From Coriolopsis trogii (lineage: Eukaryota; Basidiomycota; Agaricomycetes; Polyporales; Polyporaceae): a stretch of 64,000 nucleotides of DNA. Positions 55,205 through 64,000 of this stretch are shown here, piece by piece. Within the stretch, counting starts at the first letter, position 1. Every line of letters begins with the position of its first letter. The translations under genes were made by a program, and so were the position numbers. The stretch spans positions 2,976,001 to 3,040,000 of the forward strand of contig JAHYIO010000003.1 in assembly GCA_020543525.1 (NCBI GenBank). Direction: 5' to 3'. A model generated the notes under the pieces. The model was given only the letters and a program-made list of their open reading frames with translations. It made no database searches and had not been told where the DNA came from.

Positions 55205-56066
55205 TCAGGCTATCCTACGGAGCGCAAGAGCGATGTCATCTCTTGACCGGAGAAAAGCTGAAACAGTTCCGCTCACAAATTGCCCTTGGGCTGCGTCCAT
55301 TTCAGTAGGAATGAGCCCGATTAATCCGAATGCAAACGTCTGGAAATTGCACGTTAATTGCAGTCCTCTATGGGTGCCGCGTACTAGTGCGGACGCGACC
55401 CACATCGATGGCGTTCTCCAATGCGCGGAGGGCCGCAGCGATCGCAGCCGTCAAGAAGAATTGGGCAGCCAGACTCTGTGGAATGTTTCAGGGATGTACA
55501 TCAGCGTATCTGATTATTATAAGGCTCACATGCTTGCCGATGATAGTTTCGAGGAGCAGCCTGTGCTCGGGATGATTAATGTCAGTTGTAAGACCGCGAG
55601 GCCGTGAACGTACTGGTGAACTTCTACAAAAGTGGTCAAAACGTCGACAACCTCCACTGCGGTCTCGTCAGCATAGGGTGTTGGGTTAGGCTGTTATGCG
55701 ACGTCAGTGAACAGATAGGTATACTAGAGCGTGAGTGCGTAGATGTCAAAGCTTACAACGAAGAGTGCATTGAACTGGATGACGGTGTTGGTGATGTTTC
55801 TCAAGCCGGACGCGATCTCCTGGGAGCGAGCGTCGTCTTGTGTTAGCTCCCAAATGTTCTCTTAACTGGCGAGGGGTGATACGTACGGGGCCCGTTTGGA
55901 AGATATTCGTCTCATTGATTTGCGAGACGGTCACCTGTAGATTGCTGGACTGGACAGTGACCTGCTGGATACCTTCGATGACAACCTGCGGGTCCTGGGC
56001 GAAGGCACCGGTTATGCCCACGAGGACGACGGCGGCCATAGCGAAGAGGTTGCCAAAGAACTTCAT
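55205..56066 (-). CDS. Small secreted helical protein, HsbA-like
   Basis: Six exons: 56066-55887, 55819-55757, 55690-55614, 55560-55530, 55475-55404, 55339-55205; 558 nt, 185 residues. A signal peptide (KFFGNLFAMAAVVLVGITGAFA) is cleaved before QDP. The rest is predicted helical and nearly Cys-free, with VEVVDVLTTFVEVHQLLLETIIGKH, AAQFFLTAAIAAALRALE and FAFGLIGLIPTEMDAAQGQF, a pattern of basidiomycete secreted proteins related to hydrophobic surface binding protein A. Hidden by its introns, the gene shows only as scattered short frames. The family name is by resemblance; the gene model is strong because every junction is in phase. Confidence 0.8.
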
Positions 56067-56896
56067 AGCGACGAGCCAAGGTCGGAGTTGAGCGTTGAGA
56101 GGTTCTCAAGGAGGCTTGTGTGGAGACTTGGTTCGAACAGAGTCGAATGGAGAACGACTCGGTCATACAGCAGAGCTTTTATACCTGAAGGTAGGCAGGT
56201 ATCGAGGCCGTATCATGACGCAAACCACGACGACCCGCATTACAATGACGACGAGGGTTAGCCAGAGACCCAATAGAAGAGCGTTGTGTGGTCACCTGTC
56301 AACGAGCACCGATGTCTACTTTAGTTTGCTTCGTTTCTTGTAGGCTAATTGCTATAGCGAGCGCGCCACAGGTGTGGATAATAGTCGACGCATGACAGCC
56401 TCGGCATCGCAGCCAGAACGATGGAGAATCTCTCCTGCTCGTTACGACTGCTGGCTTTGCGAAGCCCGGATCGGCACTTACTCTGGTCGCCCTTGAGTGA
56501 GAGTTGGTCTCGAATGTCTATAGAGATCAGTCAGAACAATCTTGAACTGCATGGCCGTATAACCACAATTGCACGTGGTAGTAGCATAACTTGGCACTTA
56601 CAGCCAGTGAACGATACCGCCACCGGGCGTCCCAGCAGGCGTGATTCGCCGATGGACAGCCCGTACTCGCTCTGACCATCGGGCGTCGTCCATCAGAGTC
56701 GGGATAGTATGCGTCCGTCTCTCGATCTCGTCCCTCTCGCTGCTTCTTGCAAGTACGATGGGGCTTGAATCGAGTAGGTCAACCCGCCCGAATACATCAT
56801 CGCTGCACCGAGGCCGCACACGTGCATGTCTAACATAGTCAATACAATGTCCAACAACAAGAATTCTTACAGGTCGTACAACACAAAATACAAATG
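56067..56896. other. Intergenic HsbA-like gene/ABC transporter
   Basis: 830 bp without a supported gene; left end is the HsbA-like promoter. Confidence 0.45.
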
Positions 56897-59800
56897 CCTT
56901 ACCGCCTCTCGCGGACCTTCCACCAGACGACAAAGATGACTCCCAGCCCGAAGCCCGCGATGTACGCGAATAGCACTAGCACGTCCCTATAGTAGTTGTT
57001 CGCCCCGAATCCGAACAGCTGTGGAGCACCCGGCACGTGTTAGCACGGCGATGGAACGGCGAGCATGGGCACACGCATGAACGCACCGTCTGCATGATCA
57101 ACGCCGCAGAAGCGTTCACCGGCACGCCCTCGAGTGTGTCTATGATCATCAGTCCAGACCCAACCTCGTTCACGGAGAGGGCCTCGAGCGTGTACTTCAA
57201 CGGGCAGAGCCATTGCAGCCAACGCAGGACAGGCGGGATGTCGTTCAGGTGGACGAAGAAGCCGGCGTAGGTCATCTGGTACAGTGCCGTGAGTGCCGAG
57301 CACAGGATGGCGATACCACCGTTGCGGAACACGCAGGCCAGGAGGAAGTTCTACCATATACTGACGTGAGCATGGAATGCACTGAGGCAGGAGAGACAGA
57401 GCACGTACGAAAAGCGTCATCGCGAGCGAGTACAACACTAGGATGAAAAGGAATTTGAAGAAGTGAGCCGCGTCATCGGCCAGGCCGGCCATCCAGTACG
57501 TGCTGACAGTCCGTCAGTCAGGAACGAACATCGCGGTGGGGTACTCAAGAAGACGTACATCGTAGAGACAATGATAGTCGGTACGATGCGAAGTGGTAAT
57601 ACGTCGAACATGAAACGCGAGAGCAGCCACGCGGTAGGACTGTCAATTGCGACGTCAGCCTCATACTAATCAATACGACGTGGATTTCAAGAACACCGAC
57701 CTGTAATATCCAGCGGACCGCTCCCGCAAAAATAGCGGCCGGATTTCGACGACGTTGTACAGTGCGCTTAAGGATGAGAACGCGACAAGCGCACCCTGAG
57801 TTCCGGCGGGCATCAGAGGCGTAGTGAAGCACATGGAGCAGATCACTGACCAAGAAGAACAGGCACCCTACCCGCGACTGGAATCCAGCGATTGTCATGT
57901 CAGTGTGGAAGTACAAACCCCCTGCGGCGCGTCAGCATCAACGCCCAACCCTCTCGGACGTACAGACACATACCACAGAAGACACCCAGCACAGATGCAA
58001 CGCCAACGTGGGCGAGGAACAACATCTTGTCCCTCCGCAGTATCTTCCACTCGCGTCCACTCAGCACCTCGAGCTGCGTCAGGAAAGTAGCCGCATAGCG
58101 TGTCGTCCGGAACCACGACCTCCGCGGCTTGCTCGATGCCCGCTCACCCACAGCTTCTACGTTCCCTGACCCCGACCCGAGACCCTTCTCGATCTCGTCG
58201 GTGGACGACGCGGAGCCGCCGCTGCGGTCCCCGTTCGGTGCCCCTCCGGAGAGCGGGAAGAGGGCGACAGGCGGATCGCTCGCGATCTCAAGGAGGTGGT
58301 CCGCCACGTTGTACCCTTCCTTGAACGCGACACCCTGGCCGGAGAAATGCTGAGCGGGAGCGAAGCCGCCCGGACCGGAGTAGAGGGCCCGCCCGTGCGC
58401 TAGGAGAAGGATCTGGTCGAAGGAGTGGTAAAGCTGGGAGCTGCGAAACAACAAACCAGGATCAGTTAGGCGTCCTAGATCGGACGGACACGGGTATGTG
58501 GAGAGGAGCTGACCTGGGCTGGTGGATAGAGGCGATGACCGCTGTAGGGTTTTCCGGGTCGTGCGCAAGCGCGTGGAGCACATTCGCGACCTTCGCCGCC
58601 GAAACGGAGTCCAGCCCGGAGGTAGGTTCGTCGAGGATGAGAACGTCCGGCCGTGCGACGAGCTCCGTCCCGATGCTGACGCGCCGCATTTCTCCTCCAC
58701 TGATCCCGCGCTTTTCGCCGTCTCCGATCCGTACGTTCCGCAGGTGCGAAATGCCGAGACGGTCCAAGATGTCGTCCACACGAGCGTGCTTCTCCGAATC
58801 CGGAACGCCCTCAGGCAGGCGCAGGCGCGCGGCGAAGAGGAGAGCTTCGTGCACGGTGAGCATGGGGGGGAGCACGTCCTGCTGAGGCACAAAGCCGATC
58901 CTTACGGGGTGGTCGCTGTCATTCCTGGGGAACGCAACGGTGCCGAGGATCTGTCCGGACTTGTGTTTCTGGGAAAGGATCTCAATGAGGGTCGTCTTGC
59001 CTGCACCACTCGGGCCCAGGATGGCCATCATCTGGCCTGGTACAACGCGCCCGCTGACGCCGTCGAGGACGACCTTCTGATTGTTGGTGTCCGTGGTGCG
59101 ACGACGGCGGAGCGAGAACCCTGTGGTTTGCGGGACAAAGTAGCTCACATCCGTCCATGCGACGGCGACTCCACCGGAGGGCCTCAATGCGTCTGTGCCA
59201 ATCTTCCGTGCGCGATGCTGCGAGATCCAGCCGAGGGAGAGGAAGAGGAGTGCAAGACCGGCAAGACCGCCGACGACGGCCAAGCCAGCAATGACACCCC
59301 CGCTCAGGGGGGATCCGCCGTTCTGGCTGCCCGAACCCGTCTCGACCCCAGAGAGCGTGTCGATGACGTTCTGTGCGACACACTCACCGAAGGTGCAGCC
59401 GTTGAGCGCAAGCCCCGACGATCCAAAGACCTCGTCGATCGTGTCCTGCTTGAACGCACACGTTGCGGTGCCATCGCTGGAGGGAGGCTTGCAGGAGATA
59501 CCGAGGGTGCCGCTCAGCGTGTTGATTACGCCTGTGAGGTTGGAAAATCCCCCGCAGAAAGTCGCCCCAGGGCGGCATGTGCACCGGAGGTTCTGACATT
59601 CCCAGTCTGCGCTCCCGTCGTTGGATCCAAGGTCTTGCTTGCACGAGTCTGCATTGCAGTAGAACTGCTCGACGCCTTGGTAGAATAGTTGCGCATACAC
59701 CGATCCGCTGGGTCCGAAGGCGGTAACATTTGGTAGGGGCGTGAACGTTCCGTTGAGGTTTCGCGAAACGGTAAGGGTGGATGCTCCAGGGAAGAGCGCT

Positions 59801-60398
59801 TGCAATGTTGGGTTCTGACAGCATGCATATCAGCATCGTGCAGAACCAAGCTAGCCCCTATGTGATGATTCGCAGAGGTAGAAGTCGTTTGTGCAGCGAA
59901 CGACCGCCGCCGGACTTTTTTTACTTGGTAGTGGGTCTCATTCATGCATGATGGGAATGGCAAGGCGCAACGGAGATAACGGAACACGCAAGACCATAAA
60001 CCAAATCCGGTGAACCGGACCAAAAGATCAGAACTCACCTGCACTTGGCAACTCATCTCGCCGGCGGCATACACCCTCGGGGCCTCATTGCAGATAATGG
60101 TATGGTTCGTGCCCGTGTCCGCGCCCTCCAACGAGCCGACTGTACCCTCCACACTCGCATATCCCGCCTGACAAGCCTTTGCCGTTTGGCAGACGTTGCA
60201 GCCCGTCCCCGTCCATCCTTCGGGACACGAACAGGAGGTCAAGTTTGCCAAGGGCTGGCCGCTGGCGAGAGACCGACTCGCGCCTTCGAAAATCGTCCCA
60301 CCGCAGGCAGGCTGGGAACAAGTTGAACCACCAAAGCCAGGAGGACAGGCGCACGCCGTGCCGTTGGGAGTCCCGTAGTTCTCGCAGCTGGTGGACAT
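56897..60398 (-). CDS. ABCG-type half transporter, ADP1-like
   Basis: About ten exons from ATG 60398 to stop 56899. First exons: 60398-60039, 59814-58514, 58440-57974, 57921-57851. The N-terminal part is extracellular and Cys-rich, with EGF-like repeats (CACPPGFGGSTC, CSCPEGWTGTGC, CTCRPGATFC), followed by one membrane helix (GVIAGLAVVGGLAGLALLFLSL). The nucleotide-binding domain has Walker A GPSGAGKTT, signature ISGGEMRR and Walker B LILDEPTSGLD. A six-helix ABC2 membrane domain follows and ends VVWWKVRERR. This order matches yeast ADP1. No signal peptide is visible before the EGF repeats from the ATG used, so an upstream exon may be missing. Intron 1 is 224 nt. Confidence 0.9.
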
Positions 60399-61201
60399 GT
60401 CTGGCCGTCGACGTTAGCAATGACCGCTACGTGGGTGAGCTGTGAGGGGAACAGAACGCAGGCGGAGGGGAAGCAGACGTCGACATGGGCTTTTTATGCG
60501 GGCGCACATATGAGTTTACTTCCGGATGCGGGGTAATGGGAATTCGGACGGGCGGCCCGCACCACTTTGCCAAATTCATGCGGCGCCCCACCAGATTTGT
60601 TCGCCACCCGGCGCCCCGCCCTCTCTTGTGGTTCTCTGCCTCATACCCTCATATTCAATCTTCTAGCCTTTCGCTTTCGAGGCGCATATATCCAACAAAA
60701 CTGGCTGAGCGGGCTCGTTGAGGTGAGTCTTCGTCAGAATAAGACCTCACCGTGTGCAACGTTGTCGTATAAGCTCACTTCGCCGCGTTCGCAGCTTCTT
60801 GTCTACTTCTCGAACTCTCCCACCGAGCCAAACAGCTCGTTCTCGTTCTCATCACCCCTCGCCTATCAGTGTGGCAGTCGCACATGCACCCCATGCATAC
60901 TGGCGTGCCTAGAGACGGAGCGGATGTAAGAAGGCCCCGCTATCGAGGATTCAACCTGCTTCGGCACCATTCATGTAGGGAACATCGCCCCGAAAAGTCT
61001 GTACCGCACGTCGTTGGTGTAAGACAAGGTCAGTATTCCATGACTGGGCTATATGCGTTTAGGCGCAAGTCCCACACGTTCTGCATCTATATGGTATTGA
61101 TGTTAGCTTACAACGACGCGCACATGCTCGACTAGATAGCTCTCCAACACATTGAAACAACACGGAGGTTGTGCTGCTCGGGGTATGAGCTCCATTCCAT
61201 C
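60399..61201. other. Intergenic ABC transporter/NmrA-like gene
   Basis: 803 bp. A TATA-like CATAAAAAG lies on the minus strand at about 60489-60497, with a 19-codon upstream ORF (60486-60427) before the transporter ATG. Confidence 0.45.
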
Positions 61202-62463
61202 TTACTGGTTCCGCAGGAAGTCCTCCACCTTCCTCCACTTCCAGAACGTTTCCCCCGGATTCACCAACTCGTTGTCATTGTCCGAGAAATCTGCTTTGCC
61301 CTCGCCTATGACCACGCTGATAACACATGCCCATGAGTGCGCATCCCTCTTTGTTGCACGTCAAATGGAAGAACTGACCGTATGTAGTCCAGGAAGTTCT
61401 TTCCAGGATCCTTGCGGATAGCTTCTTTGAGTGCGTGGAGATCTTCGCTGACAATCTTTCCTTTCTCGATGCCCTTGACGCGAGCAACAATATCTCGGAC
61501 ATCCTCGTAGCTCACGGTGTCGCCCGCAATGCGGATCTCGTCTGGGACATTCGCTGCCGTCTTTGAATCAAGAGCAAGCACGGAGAGGCGCGCCACCGCA
61601 CGACCAATATCCGCCTGCGACGTGGTGGTCAACTTCTGCGCGGGAGAACCATAGGTTGTGTAGGTGTTATTTTGGATGTCGAAGCCCACTGTGTGTGAGT
61701 CCCGGAGGTGAGCACCGTCTCGACAAATGGTGATGACAGTAAACGCTCACAAATTGGCTGCAACGCCCAGGTCAGTGTCCGCACAAAATCCCCAAAATGA
61801 CAGGGAAACGCACCAGACTGAACACGAGCTCGAGGAACACGCTCGTGTAGAGCGCGATCACTTTCTTGCCCTTGGCGGCGGCGCGAGTCTCGGAGGCCAG
61901 CTCCTGTTTCGTGGTCCATTCCGGGTGGTCATACCCAGGGAAGTCGTTCACCCGATGATCGCTATCCATGCCCACCAATGCCCCGGGATCAGCCCTACAC
62001 GCCACACGGTATGCTGCGCGCGAAGCCGGAGACAGTACTCACGATCCATATTCGCTCAGGAAGTACACCTTCGCGTCGCTTCTGGCGAGAGCTTGGATGA
62101 TGGTTCGCTTCAGCTCGAGGGGCGCGGCGGAAAGGACGTTGACGATGACGTCGGCGCCTGCGAACGCCTTGTCGAGTGCCTGGCTCAACGCGCTGGCGTC
62201 ACCGTCCGGGAGCGTGTACAGCTCGGCCCCTTTCTGCTGCAGATCCTGCGCCTTCTCGGACGCCGTGTTGCGGGTCAGAACGCGGACGTGGGCGAAAGAG
62301 GAGCGGAAGTCCGTGAGGAAAGCCTGGCTGATATGTTGACCTGGAGGCGGTGTGGGTGAGGCTCGAGTTGTAGGTGCGCAGTCATGGGAAGCCATGGGTC
62401 GTCAGACTTACCGAGGCCTCCCGTGCCGCCGATAATGGTAACAGTGTATCCAGTCGTGGCCAT
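61202..62463 (-). CDS. NmrA-like NAD(P)-binding protein
   Basis: About five to six exons from ATG 62463. The N-terminus YTVTIIGGTGGLG is the glycine-rich dinucleotide-binding loop, followed after the first splice by HVRVLTRNTASEKAQ, where the Arg after the second strand favours NADP(H). Further on are ADVIVNVLSAAPLE, EYGS-DHRVNDFPGYDHPEW, GFDIQNNTYTTYGSP and a C-terminus FWKWRKVEDFLRNQ. The fold is that of NmrA and isoflavone-reductase-like proteins, either redox sensors or reductases; the sequence does not say which. Length about 300 residues. Confidence 0.85.
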
Positions 62464-64000
62464 GGTTAATGCCGCGTGAGTGCAGTGATAGTGAGTAGTC
62501 CGGGTTGCTACCTCGGGTGCTTGATGAGGTTGGTACTTATATCTTGTGGGATCACAGCGCAGTCGAGCACAATTGCCAATCTGGTATGATTGGGAGGGTT
62601 CGAAGGTTCATGTTACCGCGCGAGAACGAGCAAAGCCAGTACGTGAATAAGCGACACGATGGCGTATAGGGCTACGGCGCGCACTTGGACTTCTGCGCAA
62701 GTAATCATCAGACCAGATAACAGCTAGTCAGCGGACTCACTCAAGCTTGCGATGACAACTGACGATGCAACAACTCACAAGCGTTCGTGTCCACTGGCAG
62801 CAGCATGCACCGAGCAAGTCCCACGCAAGTTGGCTACGAGACCTCGACTACGCCTCTCGATTCCTGACATGTGCCGATATCGGGATATACCTGGTGAGTT
62901 TGAAGTATGCGTCTTCAAGACTGCAGTGCTCGGAGACCATGGCGTACATAGGTAATGCTGAGCGTGAGGTTCAGGATAATGCTGCGCGCCTCTGCCTTGA
63001 CAAGCCCGCTACGCTATCTCGCTGAGTCATTCGTGAACCTGAGTAATTCAATCATCACGCAATGCCTCTTACTCACATTCATCAGCTCGATTGGTGACGT
63101 GCGTCTGTGGCCGATGCTATGATCCTGCTGCCCGTTCACCGTCACTGACTGCATGCATTTGACACGACCACGCGCAATATGGCGTAAACCCTGCCCGGGA
63201 GCTGTCGTTGGTCCCTCAGGCAGTGTAAACTAATTGTACTCACAGTCTGTTGGTGACAGGCTCTGCAACCGGACTGCAAGCCACCCCGAGGCTCTATGCC
63301 TCATGTAGGCGTATAGAAGCAAACCTAATTGCACAAATGACGGACGATTCCTGCAAGGATTACCCTCGGGGTCATCGGAGACTGTTATCAACTCGACATT
63401 GGGCACGGACAATAGCATGGTGTGCCAGGAGGACCATGCGCCCTCGGGATTTCAGTGTAGTCTTCTCGCTCTGAGGTACAGGCACACGCTGAGCCGAGTC
63501 TCTCGGAGTGTCTTTCGGGAATCCGCGTCCCGTTTGAAGGGTAGCACAGAGATCTCGGGCGGCAGGAAGACTTCTGTCCATGCATCGGTGAGCGGTTTTC
63601 TATAAAGGACGCTGTCATCTGATGAATGCATGCACTGTCCAGTGATACCGGTTCTTGTTCAGGAGTCCGAAGGATGATCGGGGAAGACGACGTTGGAATC
63701 CAGGAATGGAAGGTGCTCGCGTGCTTCGAACCTCGTCCACCCTGCAGCCTACAGCGATTGTCTGTACCAGAACCGCATCTTCCTCCAGAATAGTTGTCAA
63801 CATCTCGCTCACTGGATGGCCGACGACGACGGCTGCTCAGCACACCCGGAGCGTCCTGTCGTGCAGGTGCGCTGTACTCATTCGACTTCGCAGCAAGACG
63901 ATGAGCCGTGTTGCATCCGCGGCTTCCTTTGGAGCTCAGCAGACGCTATGCAGTTCGTAGATCCAGGGCGCGACTACGCCCAAGAGCTACCGAATTACCT
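62464..64000. other. No recognised gene
   Basis: About 1.5 kb to the window end. Open frames on both strands near 63388-63960 overlap each other and show no domain; they could be part of a gene continuing past the window. Confidence 0.4.

Noticed and set aside
58522..59688. 388-codon plus-strand open frame
   Set aside because: It lies antisense to the nucleotide-binding domain of the ABC transporter, has no domain and is explained by GC-rich codon bias.
63388..63960. Overlapping frames on both strands at the right edge
   Set aside because: No domain, start or splice structure can be supported; the window ends before it could be resolved.
1..64000. CRISPR arrays, rRNA, tRNA
   Set aside because: No regularly spaced repeats, no rRNA stretches and no convincing tRNA B-box plus cloverleaf were found by eye; a tRNA scan would be needed to exclude tRNAs fully.

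Overview
The window is nuclear DNA from a filamentous basidiomycete fungus, most probably an Agaricomycete. Genes are dense and carry many short GT-AG introns (about 45-70 nt, with CTAAC/CTGAC branch sites). Gene families with an Agaricomycete flavour include DUF6593, DUF3669, MYND-finger paralogues, a PL14 lyase and a KDZ transposon. Species cannot be told from the sequence. Gene models were built by joining open frames at splice sites. For the genes whose total coding length is quoted, I checked that the exons sum to a multiple of three.

Left part (1-8.3 kb): a DUF3669 protein (-), glutathione reductase GLR1 (-) with a 17-nt microexon and an ATG-less leader that reads as a mitochondrial presequence, a possible small secreted protein, and the 5' two thirds of an APH/AIM9-like kinase gene (+).

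8,345-18,052: a 9,708-bp DNA transposon of the KDZ (Kyakuja-Dileera-Zisupton) type. It has 295-bp terminal inverted repeats with three mismatches, subterminal hairpins and an 8-bp target duplication. It carries a KDZ transposase and two companion genes (HMG-box-like; RNase-H1-N-like), and it splits the APH gene. Removing the element and one target copy restores an open 588-codon frame.

18.1-25.6 kb is gene-poor: the 3' end of the split gene, about 3 kb without a recognisable gene, a 484-bp foldback element, two convergent MYND-finger genes (one with a frameshift in its finger) and a decayed coding region.

25.8-42.5 kb holds housekeeping genes: HIT hydrolase, PER1, HOS2-type histone deacetylase with an RG-rich tail, SAGA subunit ADA3 (its first intron has a 624-nt AG-free tract), an SLC41/MgtE transporter, a third MYND gene, a HET-domain protein and a DOPA 4,5-dioxygenase-like gene with 14-nt and 5-nt microexons.

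43-64 kb: a secreted PL14 lyase, a Ser/Thr kinase, glutamate 5-kinase PRO1, PRPP synthetase, a DUF6593 protein, a six-exon secreted protein, an ADP1-like ABCG transporter and an NmrA-like protein. The last 1.5 kb shows nothing I can support. Several pairs are divergent with 380-560 bp between start codons (PER1/HOS2, ADA3/SLC41, DOPA dioxygenase/PL14), which suggests shared promoters.
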